51,487 nucleotides of DNA, taken from Chloroflexota bacterium (GTDB lineage Bacteria > Chloroflexota > UBA6077 > JACCZL01). The position numbers were made by a program, and so were the translations under genes. Shown one piece after another: positions 1-8,006 of this stretch. The notes beneath the pieces were generated by a model. The model had not been told where the DNA came from and ran no database searches. It saw nothing but the letters and a program-made list of their open reading frames with translations. The stretch is taken from assembly GCA_030447245.1 (NCBI GenBank), contig JAUJPG010000028.1, positions 1 through 51,487 of the forward strand, written 5' to 3'. Numbering within the stretch: position 1 is the first letter of the stretch; each line of letters begins with the position of its first letter.

Positions 1-40
1 GTATCGACGGCCAGCCTGAGGTCCGGCAATGTGACCCTGA

Positions 41-1396
41 CTAATATTTCCAGAAATGGTGCTTGTGCTCGAAGGCGGCGTTCTGGGCGGAGAAGGCGTG
101 CCACTCGGAGCGGCGGACGGCGAGATAGGAGGACGACAGGACGGGGCCGAGCGATTCTGTGAGGAGGGGGTCGGCTTCGAGGGCGTCGGCGGCCAGGGCG
201 AGGGTTTCGGGGTGGCGGCGGATGCCGCGCGACTCACGGTCCTCGTCGGACAGGCTGGCGGGGTCGGCAAGAGCCAGCAGGTCGTCCGAGAGGTCGAGGT
301 CGCGAACGATGCCGTCGAGGCCGGCGGCGATGACGCCGCCAAGGGCCAGGTACGGGTTGGCGCTGCCGTCGGCGGGGCGCAGCTCGAGGTTGATCGACGT
401 CGTCTCGCGGCCGGCCAGCGTGCTGGCGACGCGGACGGCGGCCTCGCGGTTGTCGGGCCCCCAGCAGCCGTAGGCGGAGCTCCAGGCGCCGGGGCGCAGG
501 CGCTGGTAGCTGTTGTAGCTGGGACAGACCAGGCCGAGCAGGCCAGGCACGTGGGCCAGCAGGCCGGCGGCGAAGCGGCGGCCCAGGCGGCCGAGACCGT
601 ACGGGGCCGAGCGGTCGGAGAACAGGTTCTCCTCGCCGCTCGGATCCCAGACCGAGACGTGGATGTGGCAGCCGTTGCCGGGCTGCTCTGGCCAGGGCTT
701 GGGGGCGAACGACGCGAAGTAGCCCTGCTTGTAGGCGATCGAGCGGACGGTCTCGCGGTACAGCAGCTGGTTGTCGGCGGCGCGGAGGGCCGGCGCGTGG
801 CGGATCGTCAGCTCCTGCTGGCCGTGGCCGAGCTCGGGGACGTAGTGCTCGACCCGCATGCCCTGCTTGCCGAGCGCCTCGACGATCTCGTCGACGGCCG
901 CGGCGGCGGTCTGCATCCCGAGGCTGCTCAGGCCGAGGGTCTCGTCGATCGGCACGTACCGATCTTCAACCCGAATCGCCAAGGACCACTCGGGCTCAAA
1001 GGCGGCGCGGACCTGAAGCCCGTGGCCGAGCGCGCGGCGGGTCATCCGCCTCAAGAACTCGCGCGGACAGGCGTCCCAGGCCCCGCCGTCAGGGGTCAGC
1101 AGGTCGGCGATCATCGCCGCCGAGCGCGGCGCGTACGGTAGGACGACGAAGGTGTCCGCATCCGGGGCCAGGCGGACCTCGCCGACCGGCCCCATGCCAT
1201 TGACCGGCTGCTGCTGGTCCAGGACATTGAGCGCCTGGACCGCGCGCGGGATGCCGACGCCGGAGACGAGCCGCGCCTCCAGCTCGTCGACGTGGACGGC
1301 CTTGCCGCGGATGATGCCGGCGTTGTCGCAGAAGAGCAGGCGAACGAGCTGGACCTCGCTCTGGCGCAGCCTGCTGACGACCTCGGCGCGCTCCAT
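41..1396 (-). CDS. Glutamine synthetase family protein
   Basis: A 451-residue ATP-dependent gamma-glutamyl ligase of the glutamine synthetase superfamily. Visible catalytic landmarks are FEPEWS near residues 133-138 (metal-binding Glu), the GHGQQE segment near 190-195, NGCHIH at 241-246 (ATP and metal-binding His), NREAAVR near 316-322 and LELRPADGSANPY near 336-350. Length matches family members of about 440-470 residues. The N-terminus has a short beta-Grasp domain with the conserved RGKAV stretch near residue 30. The ATG is preceded by GGAGGAGAG. Lack of nitrogen-operon neighbours and the catabolic context suggest a GlnA-like or gamma-glutamylpolyamine/amine ligase rather than the main ammonia-assimilating enzyme; substrate cannot be told from sequence. 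It diverges from pdxA across about 180 bp. Confidence 0.9.
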   Translation of the reverse strand: MERAEVVSRLRQSEVQLVRLLFCDNAGIIRGKAVHVDELEARLVSGVGIPRAVQALNVLDQQQPVNGMGPVGEVRLAPDADTFVVLPYAPRSAAMIADLLTPDGGAWDACPREFLRRMTRRALGHGLQVRAAFEPEWSLAIRVEDRYVPIDETLGLSSLGMQTAAAAVDEIVEALGKQGMRVEHYVPELGHGQQELTIRHAPALRAADNQLLYRETVRSIAYKQGYFASFAPKPWPEQPGNGCHIHVSVWDPSGEENLFSDRSAPYGLGRLGRRFAAGLLAHVPGLLGLVCPSYNSYQRLRPGAWSSAYGCWGPDNREAAVRVASTLAGRETTSINLELRPADGSANPYLALGGVIAAGLDGIVRDLDLSDDLLALADPASLSDEDRESRGIRRHPETLALAADALEADPLLTESLGPVLSSSYLAVRRSEWHAFSAQNAAFEHKHHFWKY

Positions 1397-1427
1397 GCTC
1401 TCCTCCGGCCTCGATGCGCTGGCGCGG

Positions 1428-1506
1428 ATTGTACTGTCCGTGACCTGGCCATCGAGTATGGGTGAGCGTCAGCCTGCCTGCCTGGAACGCTTAGACCTCC
1501 TACAAT
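1428..1506. promoter_or_regulatory. Divergent intergenic region with two candidate -10 boxes
   Basis: The gap between the glutamine-synthetase-like gene and pdxA holds two TACAAT hexamers facing apart: one on the minus strand at 1428-1433 and one on the plus strand at 1501-1506. Neither has a convincing -35 box at 16-18 bp spacing, so these are candidates only. PdxA also has a strong ribosome binding site, GGAGGAGCGGAGCG, directly before its ATG. Confidence 0.3.
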
Positions 1507-1578
1507 GGACCTGACGGTCGACCCCTGCGGGCGTGGGCGGCCCGGTACACACCCAGGGCGGGGTGGAGGAGCGGAGCG

Positions 1579-2604
1579 ATGAGCGTCGGCGAGCGGCCGC
1601 TGGTGGGGATCACCCTTGGCGACCCAGCCGGGATCGGGCCGGAGATCGTTCTCAAGGCGCTGACCGAACCGGACGTCTACACCGCGGCCCGGCCGCTCGT
1701 GCTGGGCGACCGCCTGGCGCTCGAGCGGGCGGGTGAGGCGTTGGGCCGCGTGCCCGAGATCCGAACGGTGGAGCGGCCGGCCGACGGGGCGTACGAGGTC
1801 GGGACGATCGACCTGCTGGACGTCGGCAGCCCGGACCTTGACGACCTGCGCTGGGGCGTCGTCCAGGCACCGGCCGGCCGGGCGGCGTTTCGGTACGTCG
1901 AGACGGGCACGCGGCTGGCGATGGCCGGCGAGATCGAGGCGATCGCGACCGCGCCGCTGAACAAGGAGGCGATGCAGCTAGGAGGGGTTCCGTACCTGGA
2001 CCACACGACGGCGCTGGCGAAGCTGACCAACAGCGCCGACGTGCTGACGATGTTCGTCGTCGGGCGGCTGCGAATCTTCTTCATGGCCCGGCACATGTCG
2101 ATGCGCCAGGCGTGCGACGAGGTGACCGCCGACAACGTGCACCGCACGCTGGTCAAGGCGCAGCGGGCGCTCGAGCGCTTCGGGGAGCCTCACGCCAGGA
2201 TCGGCGTGGCCGCGCTGAACCCGCACGGCGGGGAGAACGGGATGTTTGGCCGCGAGGAGATCGACGAGATCGCCCCGGGCGTGGAGCGGGCGCGCGCTGA
2301 CGGGGTCGAGGCGTTCGGCCCGATCCCGGGGGATGCCGTGTTCCACCAGTGCATCCAGGGCCGTTGGGACGCCGTGCTGTCGCTGCACCACGACCAGGGG
2401 CACATCGCGGCCAAGACGCTGGAATTCGAGCGGACGATCGCGATCACCACCGGCCTGCCGTTCATCCGCGCGTCGGTCGATCACGGCACGGCCTTCGACA
2501 TCGCCGGCACCGGCGTCGCGGGCGCGATCGGGATGGCCGAGTCGATCCGGCTGGCCGCGAAGTACGCCACACTGGTCCGAGCCCCGGCCCCGACGGCGCG
2601 CTGA
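1579..2604 (+). CDS. pdxA: 4-hydroxythreonine-4-phosphate dehydrogenase family (PdxA)
   Basis: A 341-residue NAD-dependent, divalent-metal-binding oxidoreductase of the PdxA family. In vitamin B6 synthesis PdxA oxidises 4-phosphohydroxy-threonine to a product that decarboxylates and enters the PdxJ reaction. The sequence opens with the signature GITLGDPAGIGPEI and carries the family metal-ligand histidines in DHTTALAKLT, NPHGGENGMFG and LHHDQGHIAAK, plus the C-terminal DHGTAFDIAGTG motif. The ATG has a strong GGAGGAG site. No pdxJ or other B6 gene is nearby and the context is catabolic, so a PdxA2-type role on a sugar-acid phosphate (as in D-threonate or D-erythronate catabolism) is possible. 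Confidence 0.9.
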   Translation: MSVGERPLVGITLGDPAGIGPEIVLKALTEPDVYTAARPLVLGDRLALERAGEALGRVPEIRTVERPADGAYEVGTIDLLDVGSPDLDDLRWGVVQAPAGRAAFRYVETGTRLAMAGEIEAIATAPLNKEAMQLGGVPYLDHTTALAKLTNSADVLTMFVVGRLRIFFMARHMSMRQACDEVTADNVHRTLVKAQRALERFGEPHARIGVAALNPHGGENGMFGREEIDEIAPGVERARADGVEAFGPIPGDAVFHQCIQGRWDAVLSLHHDQGHIAAKTLEFERTIAITTGLPFIRASVDHGTAFDIAGTGVAGAIGMAESIRLAAKYATLVRAPAPTAR

Positions 2605-2679
2605 GCGGGCGAGCGGGCCTGAGGCGTGGACGCCTTCTCGGGGCCGACCGGTCACGCGCACTTGAGAGCATCGCGGCAA

Positions 2680-2705
2680 TTGACTGCCCGATGCTCTGGT
2701 ATACT
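2680..2705 (+). promoter_or_regulatory. Candidate promoter of the tRNA-Arg gene
   Basis: TTGACT at 2680-2685 and TATACT at 2700-2705 lie 55 bp upstream of the mature tRNA start. Spacing is short (14 bp) if TATACT is the -10, or 16 bp if the overlapping TACTTA at 2702-2707 is used. The boxes and their position before a tRNA make this a credible sigma-70 promoter. Confidence 0.45.
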
Positions 2706-2760
2706 TAGCTCCCGTGCCCCAGCCCCTGCCCATGCGGGCGCCAGGCTCGGCGGCACCGCT

Positions 2761-2837
2761 GGCCCCGTAGCTCAGGTGGATAGAGCAAGGGTTTCCTAAA
2801 CCCTGTGTCGGGTGTTCGAGTCACCCCGGGGTCGCCA
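2761..2837 (+). tRNA. tRNA-Arg (anticodon CCU)
   Basis: The cloverleaf folds by eye. The acceptor stem GGCCCCG pairs with CGGGGTC (one G-T wobble). The D stem is GCTC/GAGC. The anticodon stem AGGGT/ACCCT encloses the loop TTCCTAA, giving anticodon CCT at 2795-2797. The T stem is GGGTG/CACCC with loop TTCGAGT. The discriminator is G and the CCA end is encoded at 2835-2837. The gene decodes AGG arginine codons. Its 3' end abuts a truncated gene, making it a plausible past integration site. Confidence 0.95.
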
Positions 2838-2862
2838 GGCTGACCAGATAGGCGACGCACTG

Positions 2863-3537
2863 TCAAGCGTCGGCTCGGTGGGGCGTCTTGGCAGATTGAC
2901 GACCAAGTTGACGACCAAACTCTGGTCTGGGAGCCCGGGAACCTGACGATGCTACCGATGTCGGGTCGGCCTCGGGCCGGAACGGCGGCACCCGCGAGAA
3001 GGTCGGCTCGACGATCAGCTCGAGGTCGGCCTCCCGGTCGAGCTCCTGGCCTTGCTCGCCGGGGACCTCGAGGTGCGCCGGGCCGGGGACGCCGGTCGTC
3101 GCGGCTCGGAACGCCTGCCGCAGCAGGTCCGGGAACCGCTCGACGGCGTCGACCCTGGCGCTGTGCTTGGTCACCGGCCCGAACATCGCGAAGTCGTTCA
3201 GCTCCTGGTAGGCGTGCCGATAGCGACTCCGGACGGTCGGGCCGCCGGTGATCGCGACCACCGGCGAGCCGGCCAGCCACGCGTCCTTCAGGCCGGCCGC
3301 CAGAATGGGCGCCCCGATCGTCTGGGCCAGGCAGACGCCTGGCCGCCGGCGGGCCCGGGCATACGCGTCGGCCATGTAGGCGGCCGCCTTCTCGCCGTGC
3401 GTCATCACCCGCGTGATGCCCAGCGACCCCATCGCGGCGAGGGCGGGCGTCAGGATTGTCGGGACGAAGAAGACATGGCTGACGCCGTAGCCGTGGATGG
3501 CCTCGGCGAGGAAGCGGGCGCCGGTCATCTGGGTCAT
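2863..3537 (-). pseudogene. Truncated TPP-dependent enzyme (acetolactate synthase-like, N-terminal domain only)
   Basis: The ATG at 3535-3537 follows GGGAGTG and opens a clear TPP_enzyme_N (pyrimidine-binding) domain: FLAEAIHGYGVSHVFFVP, the catalytic Glu in THGEKAAAYMADAYAR, and the domain-closing GVPGPAHLEVPGE. Homology-like sequence runs to about residue 190 (PFRPEAD), the usual linker to the central domain. The frame then passes into unrelated residues for about 30 codons and stops 26 bp from the tRNA-Arg CCA end. The central and C-terminal TPP domains, including the GDG...NN motif, are absent, whereas relatives have about 550-600 residues. It is most likely a gene remnant cut by a rearrangement. 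A split-subunit enzyme of the sulfopyruvate decarboxylase type was considered, but no partner subunit with a C-terminal domain only is present. Confidence 0.75.
2896..2918 (+). repeat. Tandem 11-bp repeat beside the tRNA
   Basis: TTGACGACCAA occurs at 2896-2906 and again at 2908-2918, separated by one base. It sits between the tRNA 3' end and the breakpoint of the truncated TPP gene (about 2950-2965). It could be a recombinase arm site or a leftover of an integrated element's end; function unknown. Confidence 0.6.
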
Positions 3538-3713
3538 CGGCTGCACTCCCGACGATGACGGCAGGGCCATGAACGCCCATACGGGATGACCGCACGCCTG
3601 CCACCCCGCTCCCGGGCGGAGGCGGGGTGGGCCCACCAGTCAAACGACGCGGGTGGACGAGCGCCCCGGGCCATCCGCCGGCATAATATCCTGGGCCTGG
3701 CGGGCGGGCAAGC

Positions 3714-3747
3714 GCCAGCCTCGCGACGGGACCGTCGCGAGGCTGGC
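3714..3747. repeat. Long perfect inverted repeat (16-bp stem, 2-base loop)
   Basis: GCCAGCCTCGCGACGG at 3714-3729 is followed by GA and its exact reverse complement at 3732-3747. RNA from either strand would form a very stable hairpin. It lies in the roughly 320-base stretch (3538-3860) between the SDR remnant and the truncated TPP gene, where I see no other gene. There is no T-run on either side, so it is not a textbook intrinsic terminator, but it may end or stabilise the SDR transcript. Confidence 0.7.
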
Positions 3748-3860
3748 TGGGACGCTCGAGCACCACCCGGCCAGGCCCCTCCAATGCTGAATGCCACGGT
3801 GGGGACTTCACCTCTTGCGGTGACAGTCGCGACCCGGGCCGACTCGAAGCGGGCGCGGTT

Positions 3861-4628
3861 CGGATAGGCGCGCATCGACGCTCCGCCGTCGACATACAGG
3901 GTCTGGCCGGGTCATCCACTGCGAATCGTCCGACGCCAGGAAGAGCGCGACCCCGGCCACGTCAGCGGGAGGCCGTACCGCCCGAGCGCCGTCTGCTCGA
4001 CGAACGCCTCGACCAGGCCGGGCCTCGTGAAGATGACCTCGCTCGTCCTCGGCGTCTCGATCAGGCCGGGCCCGATGGCGTTGACGCGGATGCCGCGCGA
4101 GCCGAGCTCCATGGCAGCCACCTGGGTCAGTATCGTGATGCCCGCCTTGGCGCTGCAGTAGGCGGCCATGCCCTCGGCGGGCTGCCGGGCGTTCAGCGAC
4201 GCGATGTTGATGATGCTGCCGCCCGCGGTCATCGCCGCCGCCTGGTGCTTGATGCCGAGGAAGACGGAGGTCAGACAGATCTCGACGACGTCGCGCCACG
4301 CCTCGAGGTCCTGCTCCATGATGAGCCCGGAGCGGTTGTAGCCGGCGCAGTCCACGGCCACGTCCAACCGCCCACCGCCGAGCGCGCGCGCCTCCGCGAC
4401 CATCCGTCGCTGCGCGCCCTCGTCCTTGACGTCGACCGCCGCGGCCCTGGCCCGGGGGCCGAGCGACCGCGCCGCCGCGTCCGCCCGCTCGCCGTCGATG
4501 TCGGCGATCAACACCCGGGCGCCTTCGGCCACGAAGCGGGTCGCGATGCCCAGCCCGATCCCCGAAGCGCCGGCGGTCACCAGCGCGGCCCGGTCCTCCA
4601 GCACGCCCCGTCCGGTCGTCCTCTCCAC
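3861..4628 (-). pseudogene. SDR-family oxidoreductase, two compensating frameshifts
   Basis: Reading from the GTG at 4626-4628 (preceded by GGAGGAGAGATAG), the protein is a classical short-chain dehydrogenase/reductase of about 250 residues. It has the cofactor motif TAGASGIGLGIA, the DCAG segment, the Ser of NIASLNARQP, and the catalytic YCSAK. The reading frame is lost near 3966-3976 (after ALGRYG) and continues one frame over as ADVAGVALFLASDDSQWMT. It returns to the original frame near the GGG run at 3909-3911, where removing one base restores TGQTLYVDGGASM. The two indels cancel. Both catalytic and C-terminal motifs are otherwise intact, so sequencing error or very recent damage is more likely than old decay. 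It lies 194 bp downstream of the intact TPP enzyme in the same direction, suggesting a shared pathway. Confidence 0.75.
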
Positions 4629-4822
4629 CTATCTCTCCTCCCAATCGACGAAACCCGCCAGCTCGCCAGGTCGCGCGGGAGCGCCGGATCGTCCAGACGC
4701 GCTCGCCCGCGATCGGCCGGCCAGACCCGTGGGACCACATCCGAGCAGGAGCATCCTGCCTCCCGCTGTGCAGCCACTAGTCCGCGCTGCCCGACCCGCG
4801 ATCTGGCGCCCAGCGAGATCGC

Positions 4823-6574
4823 TCATGGCGAGCTTGCCGCGGCTTCGACGAGCGCCGGTAGGACGGGAACGCTCTCGTAGTACGGGATGACCACCTCGAC
4901 GTCCGGCCCCGGCTGGCGCACCATCTCGCGCATGACGGGGTGGACCACGTCGCCGGAGATCTCCAGGTTCAGGACGACAGGTCGACGCGCGTCGAGCGCG
5001 CGCCGGACGGCGGGCTGGATCGCTTCGAAGTCACGGACCCGCTCGCCGTCGGCGCCGAAGGCCATCGCGACGCGGTCATAGTCGGTGTCGCGCAACCGAC
5101 TGATCACGCCGGAGCCCCGCCCGAACATCGCCTCCTGGCCGTGGAGCGACATCCCCCAGGAGACGTTGTTGTAGACAATGCTGACGATCGGCAGGTTGTG
5201 GCGGACCATCGTGTCCAGCTCCTGCAGGTGGAACCCGAAGGCGCCATCGCCCGCGATCTGGACGACCCGACGGTCGGGATGGGCCACCTGCGCGCCGATG
5301 GCGAAGCCGAAGCTATGCCCCAGCGTGCCGAGATAGCCGCTCCTCATGACTCCGCCCGGCACGGTCGAGCGAGCGATCATGCCCAGCCACGCACCCATCT
5401 CGCCGCCGTCGAGCGCGTAGATGGTATCCGGCCCCAGCGCATCGACCAGCGCCTTGGTCGCGTGGAACGGGTGCAACCGCCCATCTTCCGCGATCACCGA
5501 TTCGGACGCCAAGAGCTGCTCGGTCGGGCTCGGCGTGGCCCGGACCCGCTCGGCCCAGCCACGCCAGTCCGGCCAGGCGCCGGCGTCGTCGAGCATCGCC
5601 TGCAGCGTCTCGCGGCAGCCGGCCGCGATCGCCACCTCGACCGGCCGGATCCGGCCGATCTCGGCCGGATCGACGTCGACCTGGATCAGCTTCGCATCCA
5701 CCGGGAGCAGTCCGAAGCCCCGGCCGCCGGCGAACATCCCCTGGCGGGCGCCGAGCAGCACGACCACGTCGGGCGGGGTGCCCGCCGCCCCGAGCGCGCC
5801 CAGGGCGGCGGTGCCGCCGCAATTGGAGGGATGCTCCGCCGGCAGCATGCCGTACGCCTTGCCGGTCGTGAAGACCGGGATTCGCGTCGCGTCGGCGAAG
5901 CGCCGGACGACGTCGTAACAGGGCGGGAAGAGGGCGCCGCCGCCGAGCAGCAGGACGGGCCGTTGCGCCCGACCGAGGACGTCGAGCGCGCGCCGCAGGG
6001 CGGCCGGCGCGGGCGCAGGGCGTTCGACCTGGAAGCCGGTCGGCCTGGTCGCCCGGCGTTCGTCGATCGGCGTGAAGAAGACGTCGATCGGGACCTCGAG
6101 CAGCACGGGTCCCGGCCGGCCGCCGTAGGCCGTGCGCATCGCCAGGCTCACCAGGTCCGGGACGCGCTCGGGATTGGTGACGCGGTGGGCCCACTTGGTC
6201 ACCGGGGCGGCTGCCGCCACCTGGTCGAAGCCGCCCTGCAGCACGTTGAGCTCGGTCTCGCGGAGCGGCGGGCTGCTGGTGATGAACAGGACCGGCACGG
6301 CGTTGACGAAGGCCTGGGCGATCGCCGTGTAGCTATTTGTGAAGCCCGGCCCGGCGGTGATCGCGCAGACGCCGATCCGCCCGGTGGTACGCGCGTACGC
6401 CTCGGCGGCGTGACCGGCCGTGGCCTCGTGCCGGGTGTCGATCAGGCGGAGGCCGTTTCGGGAGCAACCTTGTAGGAAGGAGTCGAGATGGCCGCCGTGC
6501 AGGGCGAACACGTCCCGCACACCCGCCGCGACCAGTGTTCGCGCCAGCAGCTCGCCAGCATCCACCTTCTCCAT
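4823..6574 (-). CDS. TPP-dependent enzyme, acetolactate synthase-like
   Basis: A complete 583-residue thiamine-pyrophosphate enzyme with the standard three domains. The N-terminal domain carries the cofactor-activating Glu in DTRHEATAGHAAEAYAR (near residue 50). The central domain has VLLLGGGALFPP. The C-terminal domain has the TPP/Mg motif beginning GDGAFGFHLQELDTM and ending YNNVSWGM. Candidates include acetolactate synthase-like carboligases, 2-hydroxyacyl-CoA lyases and benzoylformate-type decarboxylases; the substrate is not predictable here. Absence of an ilvN regulatory subunit and the catabolic neighbours argue against branched-chain amino acid biosynthesis. The ATG follows AAGGAGAAGACG. 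It is transcribed with the downstream SDR and lies 128 bp downstream of the zinc-type dehydrogenase. Confidence 0.88.
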   Translation of the reverse strand: MEKVDAGELLARTLVAAGVRDVFALHGGHLDSFLQGCSRNGLRLIDTRHEATAGHAAEAYARTTGRIGVCAITAGPGFTNSYTAIAQAFVNAVPVLFITSSPPLRETELNVLQGGFDQVAAAAPVTKWAHRVTNPERVPDLVSLAMRTAYGGRPGPVLLEVPIDVFFTPIDERRATRPTGFQVERPAPAPAALRRALDVLGRAQRPVLLLGGGALFPPCYDVVRRFADATRIPVFTTGKAYGMLPAEHPSNCGGTAALGALGAAGTPPDVVVLLGARQGMFAGGRGFGLLPVDAKLIQVDVDPAEIGRIRPVEVAIAAGCRETLQAMLDDAGAWPDWRGWAERVRATPSPTEQLLASESVIAEDGRLHPFHATKALVDALGPDTIYALDGGEMGAWLGMIARSTVPGGVMRSGYLGTLGHSFGFAIGAQVAHPDRRVVQIAGDGAFGFHLQELDTMVRHNLPIVSIVYNNVSWGMSLHGQEAMFGRGSGVISRLRDTDYDRVAMAFGADGERVRDFEAIQPAVRRALDARRPVVLNLEISGDVVHPVMREMVRQPGPDVEVVIPYYESVPVLPALVEAAASSP

Positions 6575-6702
6575 CGTCTTCTCCTTGTTCCGAAGGTCTT
6601 ACGTCCCCAGCGTCTGCTTAGTCCCTCGTCGCGAGGCCGGCACAGCTGCCGAGCGGCCGCGAAGCGTTCCAACCGGGGCAGCCGCGGCCGATCGCGAGTC
6701 CG

Positions 6703-7761
6703 TCATGCGCTCTGCGAGAACTCGATCAAGACCTTGCAGTCTTGCCGGTCGTTCAGCCCCAGCAGCGCACCGGGCAGCTCGTCCAGCGAGACCGTGCGGG
6801 TGATGAGTGGCGCCGGGTCGATGCTGCCATCGGCGATGGCGGCGAGCGCCTCGGCGATCTCGGCCGCGGTGTAGCCGAGGACGAACTGGAGCGTCAGGTG
6901 CTTGAGGATGCCCACCCGGGGCCGCCCGCGGTCCTCGGTCGAGCACACCCCAACCACGACCACCCGGCCCTCCGTCGCCACCGCGTCCATCGCCTGCTGC
7001 AGCGTGCCCGCGGCGCCGACGCAGTCGAACACGACCGGCGATGGACCGGCGGCCGCCGCCACGCGTGCCGCGACGTCGTCAACAGCCGGGTCGAGCACCA
7101 GGTCGGCACCAAGCCCGGCAGCGATTTGGCGGCGCGGGAGGGAGAAGTCGCTCACCGTGACATGGCGCACGCCGTCTCGCTTCAGCCAGAGGAGCGTCAT
7201 CAGGCCGATCGGGCCGGCGCCCATCACCAGCGCGTGCTCGTCGGGCTGGAGCTTCGCCGCGCGCACGGCGTGCAGGCCAACGGCACACGGCTCGGTGGTC
7301 GCCGCGACCCGGTCGGGCACATGATCAGGGACGGCGACCAGCAGCGGCGCGCTCAGGAGGACGTATTCGCCGAAGCCACCGGGGAACTGAGGATGGTAGC
7401 CGATCGTCTGGGACCGGCCGGCGAGGAAGTAGTTGATGGGCGGAGGTCCGTCCGGCCCGACGCGCCGAGGGTACGCCGACGCTGTCTCCGGCGTCGGCAT
7501 GTTCGGACTGCTCACGACGCGGGTGCCCGGCACCCAGGCCTCGGCGCCCGGGCCGGCCGCGACGATCTCGGCCACGAGCTCGTGCCCCATCACGATGTTG
7601 TCCGGGCGAGGGATGTACTCGTCCGGATAGTCAACCCGATGCAGATCGCTGCCGCAGATGCCGCACGATCGCACCTTCGCCAGGACCTGCATCGGCCCCG
7701 GGACCGGTCGTGCAATCTCCTCGACGCCGAGCTGCCCGTGCCGGAGCACCATCGCCCGCAT
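6703..7761 (-). CDS. Medium-chain (zinc-type) alcohol dehydrogenase
   Basis: An MDR-family NAD(P)-dependent dehydrogenase of about 352 residues, related to threonine or sorbitol dehydrogenases. The catalytic zinc Cys is in CGICGSDLH, the GHE motif is in VMGHELVAEI, and the nucleotide-binding stretch is VMGAGPIGLMTLLWLK. The usual four-Cys structural zinc lobe is missing: the stretch after GTRVVSSPNMP has no cysteines. I chose the ATG at 7759-7761, which has GGAGGG eight bases upstream; an in-frame start 14 codons earlier lacks a ribosome binding site. It is upstream of the TPP enzyme and SDR on the same strand, so the three likely act on a hydroxy/oxo substrate series. Confidence 0.87.
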   Translation of the reverse strand: MRAMVLRHGQLGVEEIARPVPGPMQVLAKVRSCGICGSDLHRVDYPDEYIPRPDNIVMGHELVAEIVAAGPGAEAWVPGTRVVSSPNMPTPETASAYPRRVGPDGPPPINYFLAGRSQTIGYHPQFPGGFGEYVLLSAPLLVAVPDHVPDRVAATTEPCAVGLHAVRAAKLQPDEHALVMGAGPIGLMTLLWLKRDGVRHVTVSDFSLPRRQIAAGLGADLVLDPAVDDVAARVAAAAGPSPVVFDCVGAAGTLQQAMDAVATEGRVVVVGVCSTEDRGRPRVGILKHLTLQFVLGYTAAEIAEALAAIADGSIDPAPLITRTVSLDELPGALLGLNDRQDCKVLIEFSQSA

Positions 7762-8006
7762 CCCCGTCGCCCTCCGCCGAGACAACGCCCGCCCCGCGAC
7801 CATCCAGCCGATCGCCTTGTCTGAATCAGGTGTTCCCTGCCTGCAGGGTTGGGTATCGACACGCTCCTGGGCCAGGCCATTACGATGCTGGCGCGGCGGA
7901 CCTCCAGTGTATCACGCGTCTGTCGCATACCAGTCTGCCGCATCCCACGGTCTAGAATGGATGGGGTGGGGCACTGGCCCCCAGGCCACGGGACGGAGCG
8001 AGCCCG

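Noticed and set aside
2863..3537. A genuine split TPP enzyme (sulfopyruvate-decarboxylase-like alpha subunit)
   Set aside because: No matching second subunit nearby; similarity continues into the inter-domain linker before breaking, which indicates truncation of a full-length gene.
4940..6475. A 511-codon plus-strand open frame opposite the TPP enzyme
   Set aside because: Antisense shadow; the minus strand holds the full set of TPP motifs.
7835..7848. Short palindrome CCCTGC-CT-GCAGGG between divergent genes
   Set aside because: Six-base arms are common by chance at this GC content; not enough to call an operator.
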